NCBI RefSeq assembly: GCF_005925325.1
Contig: NZ_SRMP01000001.1
Span: 558,001-622,000, forward strand
Source: Pedobacter helvus
GTDB lineage: Bacteria > Bacteroidota > Bacteroidia > Sphingobacteriales > Sphingobacteriaceae
Length of the DNA: 64,000 nucleotides
Direction: 5' to 3'
Part shown: positions 1 through 8,851 of the stretch, one piece after another
How the letters are laid out: each line of letters opens with the position of its first letter
How positions within the stretch are numbered: the stretch's first letter is position 1
Position numbers and translations under genes: made by a program
Notes under the pieces: generated by a model
The model's database searches: none
Told to the model about the DNA's origin: nothing
The model's input: the letters and a program-made list of their open reading frames with translations, nothing else

Positions 1-144
1 GCTAGGCGAGGTTACATTTTTCAAGATAAAAATGTTCAACAATTCTATCAAAAGTTAGATTGGTATATGCCCAATCAAAGTTATAAACCCGATGTAGAGA
101 AACTAACTGAGAGAGAAAGAAAATGGATAACTAAATGGAAATAA
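1..144 (+). CDS. C-terminal fragment of a YARHG-domain protein
   Basis: The reading frame is open from the first base and stops at TAA 142-144, leaving 47 codons of a gene that starts outside the window. The peptide begins ARRGYIFQD, continues with a DWYMP segment and ends in a charged LTERERKW stretch. That order (ARxGY, F, WY, L-t-x-x-E) is the signature of the YARHG domain, a short module usually at the C-terminus of secreted or membrane-anchored bacterial proteins. The rest of the protein cannot be seen, so its role is unknown. Confidence 0.7.
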   Translation, partial: ARRGYIFQDKNVQQFYQKLDWYMPNQSYKPDVEKLTERERKWITKWK

Positions 145-168
145 GATATGCCTTTTCACAGCGAATAC

Positions 169-969
169 CTATATCTTGTAAAGACTAGCTGCAGTTTTTT
201 CAAGAAATCTTTTTGATAAAATTCTCGATGCGAAAGCACCAATTTTATTGGTAAAACCGGGTGTTAATTCTATTTTTCTATTGTACATTGCTTTCAAAGC
301 AATACGTGCAACCTCATTTGGTTGCATGTTAAACCTTTGCGCCATTTTATCTAAAGCACCCAAACCTGCCCTATCTGCAAAACTGGTTTCTACTGGTCCG
401 GGGCAAATACAGGTAACTGAAACAGACGTGTGCTTTAATTCGTAATTGATAGCCCTGCTAAACGAAAGCACAAAAGATTTAGAGGCCGCATACAAAGCGA
501 GCGTTGGCAAAGCTTGAAAGGCAGCAGTACTTGAAATATTAAGAATGTAAGCTTGAGGCTGTGCTTTTAAACTCGGCAAAAACAAGTGACATAGCTTTAC
601 TAAAGCATTCATATTTACTGCTAACATTTCGAGTTGTTTTACTAACGGAACTTCCTCAAACCTCCCGAAAATTCCAAAACCTGCGTTGTTTACTAAAATA
701 TTGATGGCGTAGCTGTGGTCGGTAGTCCATTTAAAAACAGCATCCGCAGCATCCGGAGAACTTAAATCAGTTGCAAAAAAATCAACTTCTACCTGATAAT
801 TAGTTTTGATTTCATCCGCAACTTTTTGTAATTCGCTTTCATTTCTAGCAACCAACAGTAAATTAATTCCCTTACTTGCTAACTGAAGTGCAATCGCTTT
901 ACCAATTCCCTTACTTCCACCAGTTATCAATGCATAATTCTTTTGCTTTTCCATCAAATGTTTAATCAT
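169..969 (-). CDS. SDR-family NAD(P)-dependent oxidoreductase
   Basis: Classical short-chain dehydrogenase/reductase of 266 aa. The Rossmann cofactor motif TGGSKGIG is at residues 16-23, the NNAG motif at 94-97, the catalytic Ser in NISST near 146-147, and the YxxxK pair at Y160/K164. A basic residue after the first strand (AR at 41-42) suggests NADPH rather than NADH. The substrate cannot be predicted. An in-frame ATG at 954 would give a 261-aa protein whose start (MEKQK) looks equally natural. The gene stands alone, convergent with the fragment on its left and divergent from mgtE. Confidence 0.9.
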   Translation of the reverse strand: MIKHLMEKQKNYALITGGSKGIGKAIALQLASKGINLLLVARNESELQKVADEIKTNYQVEVDFFATDLSSPDAADAVFKWTTDHSYAINILVNNAGFGIFGRFEEVPLVKQLEMLAVNMNALVKLCHLFLPSLKAQPQAYILNISSTAAFQALPTLALYAASKSFVLSFSRAINYELKHTSVSVTCICPGPVETSFADRAGLGALDKMAQRFNMQPNEVARIALKAMYNRKIELTPGFTNKIGAFASRILSKRFLEKTAASLYKI

Positions 970-1106
970 AAATTAACAAACCACACTGTGTACAAAAATG
1001 TTGAATAAATTGAAAGGAGAAAACACCGTGTACATAACCGCAATTTGAAAATAAAAACGCAACTTTACACGCCCATAGAGTAAATAACACACAAAATCCA
1101 ACGCTT

Positions 1107-2480
1107 ATGGAAGAACTGCAAGTAGAAGAAGTATTAAATTTGTTGGAAAACGACAGCGATAGGCAGCTAAAAACCTATCTCAATGAACTCAATATCTCTG
1201 ATGTAGAAGAGCTTATTGATGAACTTCCTCAGCATGCAGTTAAATTTATCGAAACACTTTCTAGCAAACGTGCGGTTAATGTGTTCCGTATTCTCGATTT
1301 TCCTACTCAAGAGCGTATCATCAAAAAACTACAGGCCAACAAGTTAACGGAAATCATTAGGCAACTACCACCCGATGATAGGACTGCACTTTTTGGAGAG
1401 CTAAAAGGCGAAGCGGTGAAAAAACTTTTGGTGCTTTTACCAGATAACGATCGTAAAGAGGCGCTAAACCTTTTGGGTTATGCTGAGGATAGTGTTGGTA
1501 GGATGATGACGCCCGATTTCATCGCTGTTAAAACAGATTGGACAGTTAACCGTGTTTTGAACCATATCCGTAGGTACGGAAAAAACTCGGAAACCATTGA
1601 TGTAATTTACGTAATTGATAAAGATGGCGTCTTGTTGGATGACATCCGTATCCGCGAAATTCTGTTATCAGATCCGGAAGCAAAAATTGGTGATTTAACT
1701 GATAATCGCCTAATTTCGTTAAATGTGAACGATCCGCAGGAGGAAGCTATCAATGTATTCAAAATGAACAATCGTGTGGCTTTACCCGTGGTAGATGACC
1801 AAGACGTGCTTTTAGGTATTGTAACCGTGGATGATGTTTTGTGGATAGCTCACGAAGAGTATACCGAGGATATGCATAAAATGGGGGGTACACAAGCCCT
1901 TGATGAGCCTTATTTGGATGTTCCCGTATTTCAACTATACAAGAAGCGAGTGGTTTGGCTAATTGTCTTATTTTTCGGCGAATTGCTAACCATCGCTGCC
2001 ATGTCGGGTTTCGAAGACCAAATAGCGAAAGTAGTAATTTTGGCAACTTTTATTCCATTAATCATCTCAAGTGGCGGCAATAGTGGTTCGCAAGCAGCCA
2101 CCCTCATTATCCAAGCCATGGCCTTAGGTGAAGTAACCATTAGAGATTGGTGGAATGTAATGCGCCGCGAAATTTTTTCAGGAATTTTTCTAGGTTCAAC
2201 CCTATGTTTATTGAGCTTTTGTGTAATTGGTGCATGGCATATTGTGATGCCTGGTTTCAGTGAACATTATGTACGCATTGGCCTAGTAGTGGGTTGTTCG
2301 TTAGTTGGCGTGGTGCTTTGGGGTACTTTAATGGGTTCCATGCTTCCGCTGCTACTTAAAAAACTTGGCGCCGATCCGGCTGCTTCCTCTACTCCATTTG
2401 TAGCTACTTTGGTAGACGTCACAGGCTTAATTATCTATTTTTCTTTTGCACTACTATTTTTAAAAGGAGTATTACTATAA
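1107..2480 (+). CDS. mgtE: Magnesium transporter MgtE
   Basis: Homodimeric Mg2+ channel/transporter of the inner membrane, 457 aa, the usual length. An acidic N-terminal MgtE_N superhelical domain (about 1-135, with repeated LP and DR turns) is followed by a CBS pair (about 138-260) that senses cytosolic Mg2+, and by a five-helix membrane domain (about 280-457). The last part contains PFVATLVDVTG, with the Asp (about 437) that lines the ion pore in this family. It is a single-gene unit. The start ATG at 1107 is the first in frame and gives a complete N domain. Confidence 0.95.
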   Translation: MEELQVEEVLNLLENDSDRQLKTYLNELNISDVEELIDELPQHAVKFIETLSSKRAVNVFRILDFPTQERIIKKLQANKLTEIIRQLPPDDRTALFGELKGEAVKKLLVLLPDNDRKEALNLLGYAEDSVGRMMTPDFIAVKTDWTVNRVLNHIRRYGKNSETIDVIYVIDKDGVLLDDIRIREILLSDPEAKIGDLTDNRLISLNVNDPQEEAINVFKMNNRVALPVVDDQDVLLGIVTVDDVLWIAHEEYTEDMHKMGGTQALDEPYLDVPVFQLYKKRVVWLIVLFFGELLTIAAMSGFEDQIAKVVILATFIPLIISSGGNSGSQAATLIIQAMALGEVTIRDWWNVMRREIFSGIFLGSTLCLLSFCVIGAWHIVMPGFSEHYVRIGLVVGCSLVGVVLWGTLMGSMLPLLLKKLGADPAASSTPFVATLVDVTGLIIYFSFALLFLKGVLL

Positions 2481-2520
2481 TTTTTTTGAAAAGCAAAAGC
2501 AGTGGTTCTTCGGCTACGAT

Positions 2521-2583
2521 AGTCCTGCTTTCACGTATAGTCCCGAATTAACATCGGGAGCTATAACGTTCAATCAGGTTTAG
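2521..2583. repeat. Dispersed palindromic intergenic repeat, short copy
   Basis: Starts AGTCCTGCTTTC, holds the inverted pair TCCCGA / TCGGGA inside an outer TATAG / CTATA pair, and ends in CAATCAGGTTTA. The same ordered pieces occur at 41633-41708 and, in longer form, at 34645-34895. It lies between mgtE and the minus-strand microprotein gene. Confidence 0.6.
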
Positions 2584-2611
2584 CTCACTTATTGCGGCAA
2601 ATGACACAAAC

Positions 2612-2636
2612 AAAAAGGCCAGTATCTCTACTGACC
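2612..2636 (-). terminator. Intrinsic terminator after the 36-aa microprotein gene
   Basis: Read on the minus strand, GGTCAGTA - GAGA - TACTGGCC forms an 8-bp stem (one G-U pair) closed by a GAGA tetraloop and followed directly by TTTTTG. It lies about 41 bases after the stop at 2678, so it would end the transcript of the beta-helix gene and the microprotein. Confidence 0.75.
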
Positions 2637-2677
2637 CAGAGGTGCGTTAAACCAACATCTTTTGTTAAATCAAACTA

Positions 2678-2788
2678 TCAGCTCATTTGAAACAGCCTAG
2701 TATCAAAATAGCACCATACAAAAATCATTGCCAGTAATGCCAATAAAATAAGTAATACCAATAACCTTTGGTTATCCTTTTTCGCCAT
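2678..2788 (-). CDS. Putative 36-aa single-span membrane microprotein
   Basis: A 36-codon frame with a clear membrane-protein layout: a basic head (MAKKDNQR), one hydrophobic helix of about 18 residues rich in Leu, Ile and Ala (about 9-26), and a short tail ending FDTRLFQMS. It begins 14 bases after the stop of the type IX-secreted protein gene on the same strand, and a good intrinsic terminator follows 41 bases after its stop. Both facts support a real small gene at the end of that transcript. I do not recognise the family and no function can be given. Confidence 0.6.
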   Translation of the reverse strand: MAKKDNQRLLVLLILLALLAMIFVWCYFDTRLFQMS

Positions 2789-2802
2789 TTTTTAATTGCT
2801 AT

Positions 2803-5800
2803 CTAATTTTTAATCAGTTTTAAGCTTTCCTTTTTAACTCCCGTAAGCTCTATAAAATAGATCCCCTTTGGCAAAGTAAAGAGCTCAAACGTCAGGAGGT
2901 TTTCATCAGCAATACGTTTGCTAATTAATTGCTGACCATAAATATTGATTAGTTTTGCTTCCTTAAATATGTTTTTCTCTAAACTTACACTGATCACATC
3001 TGTAGCAGGATTTGGGTAAACTTTTAACGCAAGCTCAGCTAACGAGAAATTAATGGTCTGGTATCCCAGCGTGGTCAAAGTTCCATCAATATCAACTTGT
3101 TGTAATTGGTAATAGTTTAAGCCATTTGAAGGATTAGTATCGTAATGCGTATAGTTTGTTAAACTATTAGAATTTCCCTTTGAAACGACACGTCCCACCT
3201 CACTAAAATCTTTTCCATCAGTACTTCTTTTAATAACAAAGGCGCTATTATTGGTTTCTGAAAGAGTTTGCCATTGTAAACGAACCGCAGAAAGTTGTTT
3301 AGTAGCAGTAAAGTCGCCAAATGTAACTGGCAGTACCGATGGAATTTCATAAGCACCTATGTCTATCGTGCCGCCCTCTAAACGAAGATTTCCAGCTAGA
3401 TCTGTGGTGGTTGGAGTAAGATTTGTAAACCATACATTACTACCTGCATTTTTTGCCGGACTGCCTGCTGTTAAAGTAAAATCTTTCGAATTTTGGTTAG
3501 TGAATAACGGATTTGAATTCAAATTTGCTACTCCATTGAAACCACCCTGTACAATACTGTTGGCAACCGTTGTTACTGCTAAACCATTTCCGCTATCCCA
3601 ACTATTCACGTTTTCTATCGGTCCATCACTACCCCATAATATCGAGTTATAAATCTTTGGCTTAACTTTATCGCCATCATTGTAAATTTTCGAATTGTTT
3701 TTAGTACTATAAAAAGTACTGTTGTAAATTATAGGCGCTGTTTCCGAAGCAGAATTCGCATCGTAGTTCTGTATATCTACACCGTAATTCGCATCGTTAT
3801 CATAAAAAAGGCTATTAAAGATGGTTGGAGAAGAGTTTTTTTCGTTATAAATCGCTCCACCAGATTGACTTTCGTTATTTCTAAAAACAACATTAGAAAA
3901 GGTTGGCGAAGCTGAATAATTGGCAATAGCCCCACCATAAATACCGGCTATATTTGCCTCGAAAATGCAGTTGTTGATAGCTGGATTTCCATTGTAAATA
4001 ATTAAACCGCCGCCGGCATTACTTTGTATAACTTGGCCATTTACTGTATATGTAGTCGCAGATACAGCAAATCCGTTTTTAACGGTAAAACCATCCAATA
4101 TTGCTGTGCCTACCCCTCCAGAAGAAATCAATACATGATAAATATCTCCATTATTTGCAGAATTGCTATTATTCAAATCGCCACTTAAAACAGTTGGGTT
4201 CATTGTCGGATTTCGATCTGCCAACAAAGGACTTCCCAAAGCTGGGAAACCACCTAAAAGTTTCACGTTGTTTACTAACAAAAAAGCATTATTTCTGCCA
4301 TCAGCACTGCCAAAATTATTATCAGCCGGACTGTATAGAGGTTTGTAATTACCCCCCGACACCCAAATTTCCTTTATAGCAATATTATTTTTTGCTGCTA
4401 CCAGTGCATCGGCTAATTCGGCAGTAGCATTATCCCAGTTGTTGGCCAAGAAATTACCGCTACCATTTTCTCTTACATACACCACGCCATTGGCATCAGG
4501 TAGCGGGATAGGCGCATAAGCACTTTCGTAAGCACCTAAATCTACCCCACCTTTTTGCAAACGTGAATTACCTGCCACATCCTTATTAGACATCAAATTC
4601 GCACCGTACAAGGTATTACTGCCCCTACTTATTAGCAGACTTGTTTTTTTTAGTGCCAAACCATCATCTGCCGTACCAAAAAAGCCATCGGCACCGGCGG
4701 GATTGGCCGCGTTTACAAATTGAGGATCGTTACTTGCCAATGTCCCATCAAGATTTCCGTCTGTAGTTATGTTTGTGCCCTTTTGCAAGCTATATTTAAA
4801 AACTGGTGAAGCAGAATTCAACAATTTAATATCATCGCCTTGCGTACTCCCCCATAAAATGGTGTTTACTAAGATCATTGTTGTAAAACTGTTATAAATG
4901 GCACCGCCACTAGACCGATTATTGTAAAAAGTACAATTAATAATTTCTTGATTTTTATTGCTAGTAAAAGAATTACGAATTGCGGCACCGTATTCAGCTA
5001 CATTTGCGTTAAAAAGACAATCTGAAATGTTAGCCAGCGTATAAGTTCCCGTGTTAAATATTGCGCCACCGCCATTATTTCCCTGCGTATTAGTTACGCT
5101 ATTTCCAGAAAACACACAAGCTTTTATAACTGGCATAGCATTCTCGTTATATATGCCGCCTCCAGAATTAGCTCCCACATTACCTAAAAACACACAATTG
5201 GTTATCGTCGGGCTGCTTGAGAAATTAGCTAAGCCTCCGCCCCTGGTTGCTGTATTAGCTTTAAATGTGCAATTAATTATAGCTGGCGAAGCAGAACTTT
5301 GATTTAAAATTCCGCCGCCTCCGTAAATAGTATTGTTAATTCCTTGTGTAATCGTAAAACCGTCTAAAACAGCATTCGCATTCATTAGGGTATTATTGCT
5401 AATAACCGAACTGCCATTCCCTTTTAATATAGTTTCTTGGGTTCTATAATTTCTATTACTCATTGTAGGCGAACCCGTATTTGGAAAACCGCCATATATT
5501 TTCACAGCTTGCTTCATAGAAAAACTGGTGTTCGATGCGGGCTGATATTCTCCCTTGGCCACCCAAACTTCTTTTACACCAGTCTGGTTGATAGCCAATT
5601 TTAAATCCCCAATTGCATTGGCCCAACTACTCCCATCTCCAGTCCCACCTTGTTTCACATAGATAATTCCGTTAGCATCGGGAGCTATATTACTCGACAT
5701 ATTTTTAGAGATATGTTCGCTTCGAAACGCTGAAGTAAACTTACCGTTCACATCGTTGTAAAATAGGGAAGCACCAGTTCGAAATTTAGCAGAGGAACTC

Positions 5801-5853
5801 GCTACCATCACTAAGACAGCCAACAATGCCATCGATATTTTTTTGTATATCAT
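2803..5853 (-). CDS. Type IX-secreted protein with two right-handed beta-helix modules
   Basis: The start is placed at ATG 5853, which gives a signal peptide (MIYKKISMALLAVLVMVASS, mature from about SAKF) and 1016 aa. The frame continues upstream to 5979, but that extension is not signal-like and lies upstream of the predicted promoter. Two similar modules follow (about 60-450 and 455-870), each opening with a (I/V)VYV-x-G-x-G-x-x-W-x-N-A segment and filled with short Asn/Gly-rich beta-helix coils (IINCTF, GGAIYN, SSPTI). A short beta-rich domain (VTFGDFTATK, LQWQT) and a C-terminal sorting domain (KVYPNPATD, GIYFIEL) follow, so surface display or secretion is expected. Polysaccharide or adhesion roles are typical, but no catalytic site is evident. 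Confidence 0.88.
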   Translation of the reverse strand: MIYKKISMALLAVLVMVASSSAKFRTGASLFYNDVNGKFTSAFRSEHISKNMSSNIAPDANGIIYVKQGGTGDGSSWANAIGDLKLAINQTGVKEVWVAKGEYQPASNTSFSMKQAVKIYGGFPNTGSPTMSNRNYRTQETILKGNGSSVISNNTLMNANAVLDGFTITQGINNTIYGGGGILNQSSASPAIINCTFKANTATRGGGLANFSSSPTITNCVFLGNVGANSGGGIYNENAMPVIKACVFSGNSVTNTQGNNGGGAIFNTGTYTLANISDCLFNANVAEYGAAIRNSFTSNKNQEIINCTFYNNRSSGGAIYNSFTTMILVNTILWGSTQGDDIKLLNSASPVFKYSLQKGTNITTDGNLDGTLASNDPQFVNAANPAGADGFFGTADDGLALKKTSLLISRGSNTLYGANLMSNKDVAGNSRLQKGGVDLGAYESAYAPIPLPDANGVVYVRENGSGNFLANNWDNATAELADALVAAKNNIAIKEIWVSGGNYKPLYSPADNNFGSADGRNNAFLLVNNVKLLGGFPALGSPLLADRNPTMNPTVLSGDLNNSNSANNGDIYHVLISSGGVGTAILDGFTVKNGFAVSATTYTVNGQVIQSNAGGGLIIYNGNPAINNCIFEANIAGIYGGAIANYSASPTFSNVVFRNNESQSGGAIYNEKNSSPTIFNSLFYDNDANYGVDIQNYDANSASETAPIIYNSTFYSTKNNSKIYNDGDKVKPKIYNSILWGSDGPIENVNSWDSGNGLAVTTVANSIVQGGFNGVANLNSNPLFTNQNSKDFTLTAGSPAKNAGSNVWFTNLTPTTTDLAGNLRLEGGTIDIGAYEIPSVLPVTFGDFTATKQLSAVRLQWQTLSETNNSAFVIKRSTDGKDFSEVGRVVSKGNSNSLTNYTHYDTNPSNGLNYYQLQQVDIDGTLTTLGYQTINFSLAELALKVYPNPATDVISVSLEKNIFKEAKLINIYGQQLISKRIADENLLTFELFTLPKGIYFIELTGVKKESLKLIKN

Positions 5854-5892
5854 AATTACGCTAAATAGAATTTCAATTTTGTGTTGATGACA

Positions 5893-5923
5893 CAAAACTG
5901 TGCGCAATTGATAATTTAAACAA
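5893..5923 (-). promoter_or_regulatory. Probable promoter of the beta-helix protein gene
   Basis: On the minus strand TTG (5923-5921) is followed after 20 bases by CAGTTTTG (5900-5893), one base from the Bacteroidota -7 box TAnnTTTG. An inverted repeat TTTTGTGT / ACACAAAA (5877-5897) overlaps the box and would form a hairpin early in the 5' leader. The site supports translation from 5853. Confidence 0.55.
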
Positions 5924-5971
5924 GGTTTTAGGGCGGACAAAAAGCGGACAAGTAATAAAAATGCAGAAACA

Positions 5972-7723
5972 TTAGACAAGTGACAAGATATAAGTATCGA
6001 TTGTTTGTCCTTCTAAAATTGGCAGTTTGTGTTTTAATCGTCGCTTACTTCTAGCAACACTATCCACGCTTATGCCTAAGGTATTTGCGATTTCCTTATT
6101 GTTCATTTGCAAAAAAATCAAACTTGCTAAACGCTCTTCGGCGGCAGATAAACTTGCAGCTACGGCCAAAAGTCTAGGGTAAAACAAAGGATAAACTTTA
6201 TTAAAGTCTTCTCTAAATTTTGTCCACTCGTCATCCGTAACCAATACATAAGCTAATAGCCTTTTCCCAACTTGTTCTTCATCTAAATTATTTTCGAGAG
6301 CACTTTTTTGCAGCGACTGGCGAAGATTTATAATTAGTTGATCTTTCTCTATCAGTTGATTTCTGAATTGCTGTAAACTACTCTTCGCTTTGTCAATTTC
6401 TGCCTTTGCCTTAACACTCTCTAAGGCCATTTGTTGCTTATCTAATTTAACTTTCAAAGCTTGCCGATTATAAAGCAGCCAGATAAGAATGGTCAAAATT
6501 GCTATAGCGACAATGATGATGTTCCTAGTTCGTTTTAAATCAGAAATGTTTTCATTGGCAATTTCTAAGTTCCGCTGTCCTTTATCAAACAAAATCTTTG
6601 AATTCATCGCAGACAGTTTGCCTTCGTTAACAACCCTTGCCTGTTCCAAAAGATAAGTACTATATGCAGTATGATAACGCAGCGCACTATCGGCTTTTCC
6701 TAATTTGGCATAGCAAAACATTAGGCCATTTGCTGCCTTCACTTTGTCTTCCAATTTACGACTTCGAAGGGCTGCCGAAAGTGCATTTTGAAAAGAAATA
6801 CGTGCATTTGAAAGATCACCTTGCTTAAGAAAATATTCGCCACGAACATTTTCTGCAATAGCAACGTTGTTCCATTGCTTATACTTTACCGCCACAGCCA
6901 AGTGGGCATTGATCAAGGGTAAAGCTTCCGCATATTTACCTTTATAAAACAAGCACCTACCAATATTTCCATTAGCTATTGCGCTCCATAATTCCTTAGC
7001 CTCGTTTTGGTATTCCGCTGATTGTACTGTATCAATAATCGATTGATAGTAACGAATTGCATCATCATATTTTTTTAAAGCCATGTAAGATGCACCGATC
7101 ACATCTAACTGAAAAATATAAACCATAGGATCCCATTTTTGAGACTTGATATTCCTAAAAGCTAGACATTTTTTTCCGTAAGCGATGCTTTCATTAAAAT
7201 CATGAGTTTTATACAAAGCGATACTAGCGCCAAAAAAACGGTTTTGCACAAATGAAAAATATTCGAAACCAATTTGTTGCTGCAGTTCTAAGGCCTTCAA
7301 ATTGTAAAGTAAATAGCCTCCCTCAAAATCAATATCGGCTGCCAAAGCATATATTTCAGCTAACAGTTGGTCGTCGTGCAGATTACGAGCTAGCTTAATT
7401 GCCTTGGCAACTTTTAGTGTGTCTTGCTTGGTTAAGATGAAATGAAATTCTCTTTTTCCCAACACTTGAAACATGTAAACACGTGATTTTAGACGATCAT
7501 CCTTGTGGTTAGAGATATATTGATCGAGCTCATTAGCAACAACCTCAAATTTCTTTTTGGTATAATTCTTTTTTAACGTTAAATAAGTTTCTTCCGCTTT
7601 TTGGGTTTGGGATTTATCACTCTGTGACCACGCTTTTAAAAACAACTTCACATCTTGTTCCTGGGCAAAACACGAAATACTTATGGAAAGTAGGAAGAGT
7701 ATGAAAGTAGTAGATCGGAGCAT
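5972..7723 (-). CDS. TPR-repeat membrane protein with C-terminal LuxR-type HTH
   Basis: 583 aa. An N-terminal signal (MLRSTTFILFLLSISISCFA) exports a TPR region (about 60-370, with repeats such as YDDAIRYYQ and GKYAEALPL). One transmembrane helix (about 400-418) leads into a coiled coil (about 420-480), and a cytosolic C-terminus carries a LuxR/GerE-like helix-turn-helix (LSAAEERLASLIFLQMNNKEIANTLGIS, about 528-556). This one-component layout, sensing outside and binding DNA inside, is common in Bacteroidota. It lies 118 bp upstream of the secreted beta-helix gene on the same strand, so it may regulate it. That link is inference. Confidence 0.85.
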   Translation of the reverse strand: MLRSTTFILFLLSISISCFAQEQDVKLFLKAWSQSDKSQTQKAEETYLTLKKNYTKKKFEVVANELDQYISNHKDDRLKSRVYMFQVLGKREFHFILTKQDTLKVAKAIKLARNLHDDQLLAEIYALAADIDFEGGYLLYNLKALELQQQIGFEYFSFVQNRFFGASIALYKTHDFNESIAYGKKCLAFRNIKSQKWDPMVYIFQLDVIGASYMALKKYDDAIRYYQSIIDTVQSAEYQNEAKELWSAIANGNIGRCLFYKGKYAEALPLINAHLAVAVKYKQWNNVAIAENVRGEYFLKQGDLSNARISFQNALSAALRSRKLEDKVKAANGLMFCYAKLGKADSALRYHTAYSTYLLEQARVVNEGKLSAMNSKILFDKGQRNLEIANENISDLKRTRNIIIVAIAILTILIWLLYNRQALKVKLDKQQMALESVKAKAEIDKAKSSLQQFRNQLIEKDQLIINLRQSLQKSALENNLDEEQVGKRLLAYVLVTDDEWTKFREDFNKVYPLFYPRLLAVAASLSAAEERLASLIFLQMNNKEIANTLGISVDSVARSKRRLKHKLPILEGQTIDTYILSLV

Positions 7724-7742
7724 GATTGGGAAGTATCTGTAC

Positions 7743-7750
7743 CAAAGATA
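7743..7750 (-). promoter_or_regulatory. -7 box for the TPR/LuxR regulator gene
   Basis: TATCTTTG on the minus strand (plus-strand CAAAGATA) is a perfect TAnnTTTG box 20 bases upstream of the start at 7723. No clear TTG is seen at the usual upstream distance. Confidence 0.5.
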
Positions 7751-7777
7751 GTAATCCTGTTTATTTTAGAAACTTTA

Positions 7778-7813
7778 TTGCGAGAGCTAATCGCTATAAT
7801 GTTGTTATCTTTG
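7778..7813 (+). promoter_or_regulatory. Probable promoter of the cvfB-like gene
   Basis: A perfect TAnnTTTG box (TATCTTTG, 7806-7813) lies 18 bases before the chosen start ATG 7832. A TTG is present at 7778-7780, but the 25-base spacing is longer than usual. The box falls inside the longer reading frame that begins at 7778, which argues against that start. Confidence 0.5.
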
Positions 7814-7831
7814 CCTCATTATTTTCATAAC

Positions 7832-8659
7832 ATGATAGAAATAGGCAAATACAATCAACTGCGGGTGGCCGCTAAAAACAGTCAGGGTTTAAGTTTAACA
7901 AATGGTAGCGAAGAAGTCCTTTTACCTTTTCAAGAGGTTCCAAGTGGTTTAAACTTAGGTGACGATGTAGATGCTTTCGTTTATCTTAACAAAGATGGAA
8001 ATACTGTTGCTACTTTAAAAGATGTTTTGGCAACTGCCGATGAATTTGCTCTGCTGACGGTAGTTAGTGTAAATGATGATGGCGCTTTTGTTAATATTGG
8101 TGTAGACAAAGATGTTTTTATACCAAGAAGAGAACAGAAAAAACCTATGGAACTTGGCGAAAGTTATGTAGTTTTTGTTTACCTAGATGACCAATCTAAC
8201 CGATTGTTGGCCTCATCAAAAGTAGACGAATTTGTGGCGCATGAAGGTTTCGATTTTGAAGAAGGTGATGCCGTAAACTTATTAATTGTAGATAAATCTG
8301 ATTTAGGTTACAATGCTATCATCAATGATGAATACATTGGCCTACTGTATCATAACGAAGTTTTTTCTGTAGTAGAACCTGGGCAACGTACTACAGGTTG
8401 GATCAAGACCATTAGGGTTGATGGCAAGATAGATTTAACACTACAGCCTTCGGGTTTTAGCCACATTTTAGAAACTAAAGATTACATTTTAGAGGAACTT
8501 AGAATAGTTGGCGAGATCAACCTGGGCGACAAAAGTACACCAGAGGAGATTTATAACAGGTTTCAGGTTAGTAAAAGTGCATTTAAAAAAGCAATTGGTG
8601 GTTTATATAAGGAACGTTTAATTACACTTTCGGATCATCAAATCAAGTTGGTGAAGTAG
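7832..8659 (+). CDS. cvfB: CvfB-like S1-domain RNA-binding protein
   Basis: 275 aa from ATG 7832 (MIEIGKYNQL), the characteristic start of the CvfB/YitL family. Tandem S1-like OB folds follow: an N-terminal one (about 1-60), a canonical S1 (about 60-125, GAFVNIGVDKDVFIP), a third (about 130-205, LLYHNEVF), and a C-terminal winged helix (about 225-275, TPEEIYNRFQVSKSAFKKAIGGL). Known members bind RNA and influence virulence-gene expression in Gram-positives; the role in Bacteroidota is not established. An upstream extension to 7778 would run through the promoter box and is rejected. Confidence 0.88.
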   Translation: MIEIGKYNQLRVAAKNSQGLSLTNGSEEVLLPFQEVPSGLNLGDDVDAFVYLNKDGNTVATLKDVLATADEFALLTVVSVNDDGAFVNIGVDKDVFIPRREQKKPMELGESYVVFVYLDDQSNRLLASSKVDEFVAHEGFDFEEGDAVNLLIVDKSDLGYNAIINDEYIGLLYHNEVFSVVEPGQRTTGWIKTIRVDGKIDLTLQPSGFSHILETKDYILEELRIVGEINLGDKSTPEEIYNRFQVSKSAFKKAIGGLYKERLITLSDHQIKLVK

Positions 8660-8677
8660 TAGCTGACATTCATTTTT

Positions 8678-8762
8678 CGTCATTTCGAGCGTAGTCGAGA
8701 AATCTTTAGTCTATTTATAACTTCATGATAGATTGCTTCGCAAAGCTCGCAATAACGAAATG
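8678..8762. repeat. GTCATTTCGA-type intergenic palindrome
   Basis: The sequence opens CGTCATTTCGAGCGTAGTCG and closes with CTCGCAATAACGAAATG, so CATTTCG (8681-8687) and CGAAATG (8756-8762) can pair across it. Related copies are at 17101-17175, 34685-34763 and 47380-47433. Confidence 0.7.
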
Positions 8763-8770
8763 TATAAGAA

Positions 8771-8805
8771 CAAAAAAGGAGCAAAATTAATTTGCTCCTT
8801 TTTTG
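8771..8805. terminator. Bidirectional intrinsic terminator between cvfB and metZ
   Basis: A perfect 14-bp inverted repeat, AAAAAAGGAGCAAA (8772-8785) and TTTGCTCCTTTTTT (8791-8804), with a 5-base loop. Runs of T follow the stem on both strands, so it can serve both convergent genes. Confidence 0.9.
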
Positions 8806-8851
8806 TTTACGCTTTAGCAATTGAAAACTGTTAACTGAAAACGGTCTACTA

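Noticed and set aside
4101..4379. Plus-strand ORFs within the beta-helix gene
   Set aside because: They are antisense readings of low-complexity Asn/Gly/Ala-rich coding sequence, with no start context or domain.
5853..5979. Upstream extension of the beta-helix protein frame to 5979
   Set aside because: The extra 42 residues are not a signal peptide and cross the predicted promoter, and the frame would overlap the upstream gene. ATG 5853 gives a proper signal peptide.
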